Assembly (NCBI GenBank): GCA_050747245.1
Contig: JBOGNO010000004.1
Span: forward strand, 1 to 64,000
DNA: 64,000 bases
Direction of reading: 5' to 3'
Source: JBOGNO01 sp050747245
GTDB lineage: Bacteria > Acidobacteriota > Terriglobia > Acidiferrales > UBA7541
Shown: positions 1 through 9,215 of the stretch, in pieces
Position numbering within the stretch: position 1 is the first letter of the stretch
Layout of the letters: every line of letters starts with the position of its first letter
The notes under the pieces: generated by a model
The model's input: the letters and a program-made list of their open reading frames with translations, nothing else
What the model was told of the DNA's origin: nothing
Databases searched by the model: none
Position numbers and translations under genes: made by a program

Positions 1-3000
1 ACAGGTTGCAGCCTTCCTGCCACCTGGATCCCACCAACAAGTGCCGCGGGAAGGCATTCGTCACAAAGATTGCCGCGGATGGCTCTGCTATCTTGTACTC
101 GAGCTATCTGGGCGGCAGCGGCAGCGACGCCGGCGACGCAATTGCAGCGGATGCCGCCGGGAACGCTTATGTCACCGGCGCAACGGATTCGTCTGACTTT
201 CCCGTCGCGAATCCGCTTATGTCCTCAATGCGGGGCCGCGGCGCCGCATTCGTCACCAAGCTCTCCCCCGACGGCTCCTCCCTGATTTACTCAACGTATC
301 TCGGCGGGACCCACGTGGATCAGGGCTTGGCGATCGCCGTAGATAATTCCGGAAACGCATTTGTAACGGGCCAGACTGATTCCGTGGATTTCCCGCTAGC
401 CGCTCCGGTGCAGGCTTCTTGCCGCCGGGATCGCAACGGAGCATGCACGCAGGACGCTTTTGTGACCGTGCTTAATCCTGCCGGCGCGCTGATCGAATTT
501 TCAACCTACTTGGGTGGCACAGGAGCAGATTCCGGCCGCGGCATCGCCGTGGACGCGCAAGGGTCCGTGTACGTGGCGGGTTCGTCCACATCACAGGATT
601 TCCCTCTTGGACGATGGGCTGTTCCTGCATCCGGCGCGAATCAGTTGGCGGGAAGCTCTTCCGTGAATGTGGCATCCACTCGTTCGCCCGGCGGAGCGTT
701 CGCCTCAAAAATCTCTGGCTTGAACTTCGCAAACTCCAGAACCGGCGCCGCGCCAAAGTTCGCGCCCCCGGGGCCAAAGAATCCTACGGTTTGTCCGCCT
801 AACGCCACGTTCTGGCTGGGCGGGACGGGCAATTGGAGCACGGCCGCGGATTGGAACACCAACTCGGTGCCCAACAGCGCGACTACCGATGTTTGCATCG
901 ACAACGGAAATAATGTCAATTCCGTGGTGACCCTCGATGTCACCGTCAACGTCCGCACTCTGACCATCGACGCAGGCGACACGCTCATTATCAGCGATGG
1001 CCAGCAATTGGACGTCAATGGAAACATTTCCAATTCTGGGCAGATCACCCTGGCCGCAGCTAGCGCCCAAACGTTTCTGAGGATCGTCGGCGCTGTGAGC
1101 CTGACCGGCTCGGGGACTGTGACCCTGACTACCAGTGGCGTTGGCCCAGCCATCATCGATCAGGTCGGCGGTAGTAATCCCACACTCACCAACGTTGGCA
1201 ACACCATCCAGGGCCAGGGCCTGATTGGGGGCAATGGTTTGGCGCTCGTCAATCAGGCTGCCGGAATCATCAACGCCAATGTGCCGGGCAAAGCGATGCA
1301 ACTGATCCCGAACGGGACGGTCACCAACGCGGGATTGCTTGAAGCCACCAACGGTGGCGTCTTGGACATCAACGGAGCTGTTTGGAATAACGCCGGGGGA
1401 ACCTTCCTCTCCAGCGGCAGTGGTTCAAACGTGGAGTTCTTGAACAACCCAACCATTCAAGGCGGCACGCTGAATACTGCTGGCGGCGGGATACTCGGTG
1501 CCCTGACTGGTCAACTTGTCACCTTCGATGGCAGCACGGCCAGCGGGCAGGTGAATAACAATGGCACGTTGACGGCCACCGATAACACCCAGGCATTTTT
1601 GCTGGGAACCATCAACAACACCGGCGCGATTCAGTTGAACGCCGTGAATAACCAGGTGCTGCTGAGGGTCGTCGGCGCCGTAACCCTCACCGGATCGGGA
1701 ACCGTGACACTCTCCACTAGCGGAGCTGGCCAGGCCATCATCGACCAGGGCGGCGGAGCCAATCCGACGCTTACCAATGTCAACAACCTCATTCATGGTC
1801 AGGGGCAGATCGGGACCAATTCTATGGGGCTCGTAAATCAGGCTGCAGGAGTCATCAATGCGGATGTGATGGGCCAACTACTCAACGTGATTTCTATTAC
1901 GGGAGTACTCACCAACCAGGGATTGCTGGAGGCCACCGGCGGTGCCACACTGGGCCTGGACGCAATCACTGTCAACAACTCCGGCGCAAATATCATTTCC
2001 AGCGGCAGCGGCTCGGCCGTGGAGTTCCTTGCCAGTGCAGTTATTCAGGGTGGCACGCTGAACAATCCCGGCGGCGGACTTCTCGAAGTCGTAACCGGCA
2101 ACATCGTCACACTGGACGGCTCGACCCAGGGTACGTTGAACAATAAGGGCACTCTCACGGCAGCTGATAACACGCAGACCGTATTGTCGGGAACCATCAA
2201 TAATTCCGGCGCGATCCAGTTGAACGCGGTGAATAACCAGGTGCTGCTGAGGATCTTCGGCGCCGTGATCCTCACCGGCTCGGGAACCGTGACACTCTCC
2301 TCCAGCGGCAATGGCCAGGCCATCATCGACCAGGTCGGTGGAGCCAATCCGACGCTTACCAACGTCAACAACCTCATTCAGGGTCAGGGACAACTCGGCA
2401 ACAACGGCCTGGCCTTGGTCAATCAGACAGCGGGCGTCATCAACGCCAATGTGCCGGGCAAGGTTTTAGATCTGAATGGTATTCCGGGCGTGTTTACGAA
2501 CCGGGGTCTTCTGGAAGCCACGAACGGTGCCACCTTAGGCGTGGACGGAATCACTGTCAACGACTCCGGCACAAAAATCTTGTCAGACGGTAGCGGCTCG
2601 ATAGTCGAGTTCTTGAATAATCCAGTCATTCAGGGCGGAGCGTTGGCGACCTCCAATAGTGGAGCCATGCAAGTCGTAAGCGGGCAAATAGTTAATCTCG
2701 ATGGAACTACCCAAGGTACGTTGACCATTCAGGGCACCTTCACGGCATTCGATAACACCCAGATCGACTTGTCGGGAACCATCAATAATACCGGCGCGAT
2801 CCAGTTGAACGCGGTTAACAACCAGGTGCTACTGAGGATCTTCGGCGCCGTGAGCCTCACCGGCTCGGGAACCGTGACACTCTCCACCAGCGGCATTGGC
2901 CAGGCCATCATCGACCAGGTCGGTGGAAGCAATCCGACGCTAACCAATGTCAACAACATACTTCAGGGCCAGGGCCAGATCGGGAACAACGGCCTCGCCC

Positions 3001-6000
3001 TGATCAATCAGGGAACTATTATTGCCAATGCCGCGAACCCGCTGACTATAAATCCCGCGAGCACCAACAATCAGGGTTTGCTCGAAGCCACCGGCAACGG
3101 CGTCCTGCAGTTTAGCAGCAACATAATCCTTAACGGCTCCGGCACGATCAAGGTGAATGCCAGTACTGCTTCGGTTCAATTCGTCAACAACGTGACGATT
3201 CAGGGCGGAACGCTGGCGAACGCCAATGGCGGCGTTCTGGGAGTCGTCGCGGGCAATATTGTTGCACTTGACGGCAGCACTTCCAGCGGGCCGGTCACCA
3301 TCAACGGAACGTACACGGCAGCCGATAACACTCAGACCGACTTGTTCGGAACCATCATCAACTCCGGCGCGATCCAGTTGAGCGCGGTGAGCAACCAGGT
3401 GCTGCTGAGAATCGTCGGAGCTGTGAGCCTGACGGGATCAGGAACCGTGACCCTTTCTACCAGCGGCGCTGGCCAGTCCATCATCGACCAGGTCGGTGGT
3501 ATCAATCCCACGCTCACCAATGTCAATAACACCCTTCAGGGACAGGGACAGATCGGGAACAACGGCCTCGCCCTGATCAATCAAGGAACTATTATTGCCA
3601 ACGCCGCGAACCCGCTGACTTTAAATCCCGCGAGCACCAACAATCAGGGTTTGCTCGAAGCGACGGCCGGCGGCGTCCTGCAGTTTGCCAACACTACAAT
3701 TGTCAACGGTTCTGGGACGATCAAAGTAAATGCCAATACTTCCTCGATACAGTTCTTAAACAACACGACGATTCAGGGCGGCACGCTGGCGACCGCCAAT
3801 GGCGGCGTTCTGGGAGTCGTCTCGAACAATATTTTTACGCTCGACGGCAGTACCGCCAGCGGCCCCGTGAACAACACCGGCACATTTGTAGCCGCTGACC
3901 TCACCCAGACCAACTTGCTGGGAACTATCAACAATACCGGCGCGATTCAGTTGAACGCCGCAAATAACCAGACATTGTTGAGGGTCGTGGGCGCGGTGAG
4001 TCTCACCGGGACGGGCTCCGTAACACTCTCCACCAGCGGAAGTGGCTTAGCCATCATAGATCAGCTCGGCGGAAGCAATCCCACGCTCACCAATGTCGGC
4101 AACACCATTCAGGGCCAGGGCCAAATTGGAAACAACGGCTTGGCACTGGTCAATCAGGGCATCATAAACGCCAGCCTTCCAGGCCTAACCCTCACCGTCA
4201 ATCCCGCCGCTACCAGCAATCAAGGAACCCTCGAGGCCACCGGCGGCGGAGTCCTCTCGCTCGCCAGCAACACCATCAGCAACAACGGCGGCACGATCGC
4301 AACCAGCGGCGCTGCCTCTTCAGTGCAATTCGTGAACAATGTAGTCATTCAGAGCGGAACTCTTACCAGCGCCGGCGGCGGAAAGATCGGCAGCGCGTCC
4401 GGAAACACCATCACTCTAGATGGCACGGCCAACCCGGTTTCTATCGGCGCCGGCGGGACCTACACAGTCGGCAACAACAGCACCACGAACATTCAGGGAA
4501 CGATCAATATCCTCGGCACGCTGCTGCTGAATTCATCCGGAAGCGCGACGAATCTCACCATCCCGGCCAGCCAGACCGCCACATTGACCGGCGGCGGTAA
4601 CCTCATCATGACCAACAATTCCGCAAACATCATCAGCGGGCCGTCGCTGTTCAACAGCGGCGGTGCCATCAACGAAATCGCCACTTTCAACGTGGCTTCC
4701 TATACGCAATCGAGCGGCACATTCCTGCTCGCGCCAAGCGCCACGGCCACCAATACAACATTCGCCGTCAACGGCGGCACCGCTCAGATCGACGGATCCG
4801 TGAGCGCCTCGAACGCAGTTAGCGCTTCAGGCAGCGGAATTCTCTCCGGCGTGGGCACCATCACTGGTCCTGTCACCATGAACGGCATCACGCAGGCGGG
4901 CGATATCCCCGCGCCGGGAATCTTGCACATCGCGGGCGGCAGCGGCGGAAGCTACACGCAGGGCGCGGCGGGCTCGCTCGACGTTCCCATCGGCGGAACT
5001 TCCGCGGGCTCGCAATTCTCGCAATTGACCGTCTCCGGCACCGCCGCCCTCGCCGGCACGCTCAACGTAAGCCTCATCAACGGATTCACTCCCGTTTTGG
5101 GCGACCAATTTGTGATTCTCAATGCCTCTTCAGTCGTCGGGCAGTTCGCCACCGTCAATACTCCCCCGCTTTCGGGCGGCCTCATTTTCACCGTCACGCA
5201 AACCGCCAACTCGGTGACTCTCAACGTCACCAGCAACGTTCCCAATTTCCAGTTGACTGTAAGCCTCGCTGGAGCCGGCGCCGGCACTGTCACCAGCGAC
5301 AAAGGTGGCATCAACTGCCCCGCCGTCTCCTGTTCCGCGAGCTTCCCGCAGGGCACCGTCGTAACGCTCGCCGCCGTCGCCAACAACGGCTCAACATTCA
5401 CAGGTTGGAGCGCCTGCTCCGGCACCGGAACCTGTCCAGTCACCATGAACTCCGCTCAAACCGTGATCGCGACCTTCGTGCCGAATTTCCTGTTGACCGT
5501 AGGCCTCGCCGGAAACGGCACCGGCTCCGTCACCAGCGATAAAGGCGGCATCAATTGTCCGGCAGTCTCTTGCTCCACGAGCTTCACGCAGGGCACCGTC
5601 GTCACGCTCACCGCCGTCGCCAACAACACTTCAACGTTTGCCGGGTGGAGCGCCCCGTGTTCGGGCACTGGGACCTGCGTAGTCACCATGAACTCCGCTC
5701 AAACTGCCACCGCCACTTTCACGCTCGGTAACCAGCCCCTCACTCTGGGTCCAGCGCCTGGAACGAGCACTTCCGTCACCACCAGTCCGGGCAACACCGC
5801 CGTCTTTCCGATTATCCTCACCTCCAACGGATTCACCGGCACCGTGACGCTCTCCTGCGCCAGCCCGCAAAGCTCCATCACCTGCGGCGTCACTCCCAGC
5901 AAAGTGCAGGTCGTGAGCAACGCTCCCACGCAGACGGCCGCTTCCGTGAATACCTTCTGCGCCTGGACCGCCCCTCCAGGCACGCTTCCCACAATTCCCT

Positions 6001-6257
6001 TCTCGCCGCTCTTCGCCGTCGTTCCCGCGCTCGCAGGACTCGCTTTGCTGGTGTTGTCGCTCGCGGCCAAGCGTCAGCGACGTCTCGGCATCGCTCTCGC
6101 CATGCTCGCGCTCGTCGCCATGATGGGAGCGGGTTGCGGCAGCCTCGCCAAGGGCCCTGCCGGTCGCACTCCTCCCGGCACTTACACGCTCATCATTACG
6201 GCCACGCCCTCTACAGGCCTGCCCAGCAACATCTCCCTGACCCTGAACGTCCTCTAG
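1..6257 (+). CDS. Giant SBBP/tandem-repeat surface protein, 5' truncated by window
   Basis: The reading frame is open from the first base, so the true start lies upstream. The N-terminal 190 or so visible residues are SBBP (beta-propeller) repeats with the recurring pattern AFVTK..DGS..YS.YLGG..D.G.AIAVD..GN.YVTG. From about residue 270 to 1650 the protein is Asn/Gly/Thr-rich and repetitive, like passenger or adhesin repeats. Two InlB-B-type repeats of about 75 residues follow (each with VTSDKGGINCPAVSC and FxGWS). The C-terminus is an Ig-like segment interrupted by hydrophobic helices and the run MGAGCGS. A role in surface exposure or adhesion is inferred; the ligand is unknown. The stop codon lies 13 nt before an IS3-type element. 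Confidence 0.8.
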   Translation, partial: RLQPSCHLDPTNKCRGKAFVTKIAADGSAILYSSYLGGSGSDAGDAIAADAAGNAYVTGATDSSDFPVANPLMSSMRGRGAAFVTKLSPDGSSLIYSTYLGGTHVDQGLAIAVDNSGNAFVTGQTDSVDFPLAAPVQASCRRDRNGACTQDAFVTVLNPAGALIEFSTYLGGTGADSGRGIAVDAQGSVYVAGSSTSQDFPLGRWAVPASGANQLAGSSSVNVASTRSPGGAFASKISGLNFANSRTGAAPKFAPPGPKNPTVCPPNATFWLGGTGNWSTAADWNTNSVPNSATTDVCIDNGNNVNSVVTLDVTVNVRTLTIDAGDTLIISDGQQLDVNGNISNSGQITLAAASAQTFLRIVGAVSLTGSGTVTLTTSGVGPAIIDQVGGSNPTLTNVGNTIQGQGLIGGNGLALVNQAAGIINANVPGKAMQLIPNGTVTNAGLLEATNGGVLDINGAVWNNAGGTFLSSGSGSNVEFLNNPTIQGGTLNTAGGGILGALTGQLVTFDGSTASGQVNNNGTLTATDNTQAFLLGTINNTGAIQLNAVNNQVLLRVVGAVTLTGSGTVTLSTSGAGQAIIDQGGGANPTLTNVNNLIHGQGQIGTNSMGLVNQAAGVINADVMGQLLNVISITGVLTNQGLLEATGGATLGLDAITVNNSGANIISSGSGSAVEFLASAVIQGGTLNNPGGGLLEVVTGNIVTLDGSTQGTLNNKGTLTAADNTQTVLSGTINNSGAIQLNAVNNQVLLRIFGAVILTGSGTVTLSSSGNGQAIIDQVGGANPTLTNVNNLIQGQGQLGNNGLALVNQTAGVINANVPGKVLDLNGIPGVFTNRGLLEATNGATLGVDGITVNDSGTKILSDGSGSIVEFLNNPVIQGGALATSNSGAMQVVSGQIVNLDGTTQGTLTIQGTFTAFDNTQIDLSGTINNTGAIQLNAVNNQVLLRIFGAVSLTGSGTVTLSTSGIGQAIIDQVGGSNPTLTNVNNILQGQGQIGNNGLALINQGTIIANAANPLTINPASTNNQGLLEATGNGVLQFSSNIILNGSGTIKVNASTASVQFVNNVTIQGGTLANANGGVLGVVAGNIVALDGSTSSGPVTINGTYTAADNTQTDLFGTIINSGAIQLSAVSNQVLLRIVGAVSLTGSGTVTLSTSGAGQSIIDQVGGINPTLTNVNNTLQGQGQIGNNGLALINQGTIIANAANPLTLNPASTNNQGLLEATAGGVLQFANTTIVNGSGTIKVNANTSSIQFLNNTTIQGGTLATANGGVLGVVSNNIFTLDGSTASGPVNNTGTFVAADLTQTNLLGTINNTGAIQLNAANNQTLLRVVGAVSLTGTGSVTLSTSGSGLAIIDQLGGSNPTLTNVGNTIQGQGQIGNNGLALVNQGIINASLPGLTLTVNPAATSNQGTLEATGGGVLSLASNTISNNGGTIATSGAASSVQFVNNVVIQSGTLTSAGGGKIGSASGNTITLDGTANPVSIGAGGTYTVGNNSTTNIQGTINILGTLLLNSSGSATNLTIPASQTATLTGGGNLIMTNNSANIISGPSLFNSGGAINEIATFNVASYTQSSGTFLLAPSATATNTTFAVNGGTAQIDGSVSASNAVSASGSGILSGVGTITGPVTMNGITQAGDIPAPGILHIAGGSGGSYTQGAAGSLDVPIGGTSAGSQFSQLTVSGTAALAGTLNVSLINGFTPVLGDQFVILNASSVVGQFATVNTPPLSGGLIFTVTQTANSVTLNVTSNVPNFQLTVSLAGAGAGTVTSDKGGINCPAVSCSASFPQGTVVTLAAVANNGSTFTGWSACSGTGTCPVTMNSAQTVIATFVPNFLLTVGLAGNGTGSVTSDKGGINCPAVSCSTSFTQGTVVTLTAVANNTSTFAGWSAPCSGTGTCVVTMNSAQTATATFTLGNQPLTLGPAPGTSTSVTTSPGNTAVFPIILTSNGFTGTVTLSCASPQSSITCGVTPSKVQVVSNAPTQTAASVNTFCAWTAPPGTLPTIPFSPLFAVVPALAGLALLVLSLAAKRQRRLGIALAMLALVAMMGAGCGSLAKGPAGRTPPGTYTLIITATPSTGLPSNISLTLNVL
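1020..4200 (+). repeat. Six coding tandem repeats of 585 or 573 bp
   Basis: A conserved block (GAVSLTGSGTVTLSTSG, then AIIDQVGGxNPTLTNV and QGQGQIGNNGLALVNQ) recurs six times inside the giant protein. The GAV codon of this block begins at 1089, 1674, 2259, 2844, 3417 and 3990, giving periods of 585, 585, 585, 573 and 573 bp (195 or 191 residues). The last two units lost 12 bp each relative to the first. Nucleotide identity is high within the block and falls in the linkers, which suggests duplication or gene conversion. Confidence 0.93.
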
Positions 6258-6331
6258 CAGCTCGATGACTTGACCGGGGAATTTTGTACCAGGTGAAGTG
6301 AGAGAGAATTCACCTGGGAGGAAGAACGGTC

Positions 6332-6610
6332 ATGTCCATCAAGAGCTACAAGCCGGTGCAGATCGTGACCCTGCTGCGGCAGATCGAAGTGGAAATTGCC
6401 AACGGTAAGACCACCCCGCAAGCCTGCAAAGCGGCGCAGATCACCATCCAGACTTACTGCCGCTGGCGGAAGGAATACGGCGGCCTGAAGCTGGACCAGG
6501 CGAAACGACTGAAGGATCTGGAGAAGGAGAACGCGAAACTCCAGCGACTGGTGGCGGAGCTGTCGTTGGAGAAGCAGGTTCTCAAGGACGTGGCGGAGGG
6601 AAACTTCTAA
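6332..6610 (+). CDS. IS3-family transposase OrfA
   Basis: A 92-residue protein of typical OrfA size. It has an N-terminal helix-turn-helix region (residues about 8-50, including a QTYCRWRKEYGGL segment) that binds the terminal repeats in this family. A C-terminal leucine-zipper-like helix (about 52-85, LKDLEKENAKLQRLVAEL) mediates dimerisation. It is intact, starts at ATG after AGGAAG, and ends in TAA. The orfB frame is -1 relative to it, and codons for SPERRRCAVEHVR lie across the orfA stop, as expected for programmed frameshifting. With orfB broken, orfA alone cannot transpose the element. Confidence 0.9.
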   Translation: MSIKSYKPVQIVTLLRQIEVEIANGKTTPQACKAAQITIQTYCRWRKEYGGLKLDQAKRLKDLEKENAKLQRLVAELSLEKQVLKDVAEGNF

Positions 6611-6633
6611 GCCCTGAGCGGCGCCGTTGTGCG

Positions 6634-7475
6634 GTGGAGCATGTCCGAGCGAAGTACGAAGTGAGTGAACGGAATGCTTGCCGGCTGCTGGGGCAGTGGA
6701 GAGGGACACAACGCTATGAGCCGATCCAGCGGATCGACGAAGATGCGCTGACCCGCGCGATCATCGCCCTGGCCAGGCAGTATGGCCGCTACGGCTACCG
6801 GAGAATCACGGCGCTGTTGCGAACGGCGGGCTGGCATGTGGGCAAGGATCGGGTACAGCGCATCTGGCGCCGCGAGGGGCTGAAAGTGCTCGCAAATCAA
6901 AGGGCGCGGAGACGGTTGTGGTTGAACGACGGTTCCTGTGTATGACTGCGGCGGAGCGGGCCAACCACGTCTGGAGCTATGACTTCGTGAGCGCCATTAC
7001 CCACGAGGGAAGAACGCTGCGGATGTTGACGCTGATTGATGAATACACGCGGGAGTGTCTTGCGATTCGTGTGGCGCGGCGGTTGGGAAGCTACGAAGTC
7101 ATCGAAGCACTGGCGGATGTGATGCTGTGGCGAGAAATCCCAGAGAACATTCGTTCGGACAACGGCCCGGAATTCGTTGCCAAGGAACTGCGGAAGTGGC
7201 TGGCGAATGTGGGGACAGGAACTCTGTATTTCGAGCTGGGCAGTCCGTGGGAAAACGGGTACTGCGAGAGTTTCCACGGGAAGCTGCGGGACGAGTGCTT
7301 GAATGGAGAGATTTTCTATTCGCTGAAGGAGGCGCAGATCGTGATCGAGCAGTGGCGGGTGGAATACAACACGAGGCGGCCGCACTCAGCGCTGGGCTAC
7401 AGGCCACCGGCGCCGGTGGCCTGTAGCCCGGTAGTGCCACCAAATCCATCTTCGCAATCGATGGCTGTGACGTAA
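6634..7475 (+). pseudogene. IS3-family transposase OrfB, broken by a stop and a frameshift
   Basis: The N-terminal part (from GTG 6634 to a TGA at 6943-6945) matches the HTH-like OrfB start ending in RLWLNDGSCV. The rest continues in another frame from about 6950, with AERANHVWSYDFV, then the DDE residues: D in WSYDFV, D in IRSDNGPEFV, E in ENGYCESFHGKL. Family members read NDGSC(I/V)RLRxE across this point. The copy is best explained by an Arg codon becoming TGA plus loss of one G a few bases later. An ORF from 6918 is open but lacks the N-terminal domain. Active transposase is unlikely. Confidence 0.85.
7394..7429 (+). repeat. Perfect 36-bp palindrome in the IS right end
   Basis: Bases 7394-7411 (starting GGGCTACAGG, ending CACCGGC) are exactly the reverse complement of 7412-7429, with no loop. 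It lies in the C-terminal coding part of orfB and encodes GYRPPAPVACSP. The same peptide string is readable from both strands for this reason. It could form a cruciform or a strong RNA hairpin; any function is unknown. Confidence 0.95.
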
Positions 7476-7541
7476 ACTCTCTCACTCGCCGCGGTACAAA
7501 AACTCGGGCTGGTCAGGGTGACGGACTGAGCCGGATGAGTT

Positions 7542-9155
7542 TCACGGATTTGACGCGCGCGGAACCGCGACGTCCGCGTCTGCTTTGCTCCAGAGTTTCT
7601 CCGCCGTAGCGAAATCATCGTTCGCCTTCGCGGCATTACCGTTGTGTTCGTCCACCATTCCGAGTGCGATATATCCGCCTGCGTAGCTCGGATCATGTTG
7701 AATCATCGTTTGAGCCGTCGACCCTGCTAAATCCCAGTCACCCAGAGCTCGCGACAGTGTGGTGATGGATTCGAGCTCGAAAAGCGATTCGCTCCAGGCA
7801 TCTGGACCGGGAACAGCAGCAATTCCTTTTTCGAGCTGAGTCAAGAGCGCGCTTCCTTGCTTGCGGCTATCACCGCAAAAGAGTATCTCGGCGCGCAGAA
7901 CTCCTGCATCCGGAAGCGCCGCAATCACCGTGGCGGGGATTTCTTCCATCTCGCGTTCAGCTAGCGACAACTCATTCTTGGCGTCGTCGAGCCTGCGCAT
8001 CGCCACAAAAGCCTGACCCGCGAGCGTATGTCCGGCGAACCGGCCCATCGCCCAGCGGCTTCGCGTCAATTCCTGTGCCGCGGCCAGAGCCTCTTCGGAC
8101 CGCCCCCGATTCAACAGGAACTCCGGCCAGGCCCGGCGATTGAAATCCGCCATGTCCGTATAGGTCGGGAGTGAAAAGGCTTCCCGAAAAGTCTTTTCCG
8201 CTGACTTCATTTGTCCGATGGCTTCGTAGCTCAGAGCCAGCAAGGTGAGGTTGTGAGCGTGATGCCAATCGTATTTTGCGGGGATATGCTCGGTCTGGTA
8301 GTAGGCGTTCTCCAGGCTATCGGCTTTCACAAATTCCGCGATGGCTTCATCAGTGCGTCCGGCGCGGCGAAGGCTGTGGCCATACATGTGGTGGGCGTGA
8401 GGAATGTTGGGAGCGAGCTGCGCATAATCGCGGCTCTGCTCCAGCGCATCGTTCGTTCGCCCCAGATTCTCGAAGGTATGCGCGAGATAGTGGTGTGGCG
8501 CAAAATTGTCCGGAGCTAGCGAGAGCGCCGTCTCGTAAAACGCCAGGGTGTCGGTGCCTCCCCCCTGTCCATGCGCGAATGGCGAGCCTTCATCGGAGAA
8601 GCCTCGAAGAATCCAGAGCCACGGATCGCTCGGATTGGCGGTGATGGCCTCGGTGATGGCCTGACGGTAGGCGAAATACTTCTGCAGATCAGCGCTTTCC
8701 GACAGGTAATCCAATTGCTTGGACCGGATAGTGATTCTCGCGCGCTCCGCTTCGCTCATGTTTCCTGCGAGAGATTCCGCCGTTTCGAGAGCTTCGCGAG
8801 ATGCGGAGACGTCTTGCAATCCAATGTAAGCATCTCCCAGTCCGAGGTAGGCCATGGCGAGCGAGGGATCCAAGCGCAATGCTTGATGGAAGGAGCGCGC
8901 TGCTTCAATCCAAACGAAGGAATGGAGGTAAGCTAGACCTTGATCGTAAAAAGCCTGGGCTTGCGACGACGAAGTGGTCACTTTTTCGTGGGCGGTGCCA
9001 ATTCCTTGCCGCAGTGTAACGGGACGTTCGAGAATCTCTCTCGGCACCCAGCCGATCAACTCCGATTCTGCGCCGTTCATCCTCTGCGGTGGAAAAAAGG
9101 AAACCACGGTAAGAATCGCAAGAAAACAGATCGCAAGTTTCTTGATCGCTTGCAA
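7542..9155 (-). CDS. Secreted tetratricopeptide-repeat protein
   Basis: 537 residues with an N-terminal hydrophobic signal segment (about residues 5-22, LAICFLAILTVVSF), so probably exported. TPR-like helix pairs are visible at about 65-130 (AYLGLGDAYIGLQDVSASREAL), 225-330 (HHYLAHTFENLGRTNDALEQ, HMYGHSLRRAGRTDEAIAEF, LTLLALSYEAIGQMKSAEKTF) and near the C-terminus (GYIALGMVDEHNGNAAKA). TPR folds mediate protein contacts; no enzymatic motif is seen. The start appears to be TTG without a strong Shine-Dalgarno. It lies 60 nt downstream of the sulfite-oxidase-like gene on the same strand and could be cotranscribed with it. Confidence 0.8.
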   Translation of the reverse strand: MQAIKKLAICFLAILTVVSFFPPQRMNGAESELIGWVPREILERPVTLRQGIGTAHEKVTTSSSQAQAFYDQGLAYLHSFVWIEAARSFHQALRLDPSLAMAYLGLGDAYIGLQDVSASREALETAESLAGNMSEAERARITIRSKQLDYLSESADLQKYFAYRQAITEAITANPSDPWLWILRGFSDEGSPFAHGQGGGTDTLAFYETALSLAPDNFAPHHYLAHTFENLGRTNDALEQSRDYAQLAPNIPHAHHMYGHSLRRAGRTDEAIAEFVKADSLENAYYQTEHIPAKYDWHHAHNLTLLALSYEAIGQMKSAEKTFREAFSLPTYTDMADFNRRAWPEFLLNRGRSEEALAAAQELTRSRWAMGRFAGHTLAGQAFVAMRRLDDAKNELSLAEREMEEIPATVIAALPDAGVLRAEILFCGDSRKQGSALLTQLEKGIAAVPGPDAWSESLFELESITTLSRALGDWDLAGSTAQTMIQHDPSYAGGYIALGMVDEHNGNAAKANDDFATAEKLWSKADADVAVPRASNP

Positions 9156-9215
9156 AAAGTCACCGCTCGAGAGTCCGCACGCTACGCCTTTTTGCGCTAA
9201 GTCGGGACAGGCGCG

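Larger units (their letters stand above)
6271..7515 (+). mobile_element. IS3-family insertion sequence, degenerate
   Basis: The element carries orfA and a broken orfB transposase in the usual IS3 order and -1 frame relation. The termini are imperfect inverted repeats: the left end TGACCGGGGAATTTTGTACC from 6271 matches the reverse complement of the right end (TGACCAGCCCGAGTTTTTGTACC reading inward from 7515), and both continue into GTGAGAGAG. The outer ends are 5'-TG...CA-3', typical of IS3. No exact short target duplication is visible in the flanks (left ends GATGACT, right begins GGGTGAC). Together with the orfB lesions this points to an old, immobile copy. Confidence 0.88.

Noticed and set aside
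6943..6945. TGA in orfB as a recoding site
   Set aside because: The downstream protein continues only after a frame change, so a lesion is more likely than recoding.
6258..7541. Target-site duplication of the IS
   Set aside because: Flanks GATGACT and GGGTGAC share no exact direct repeat at the element ends.
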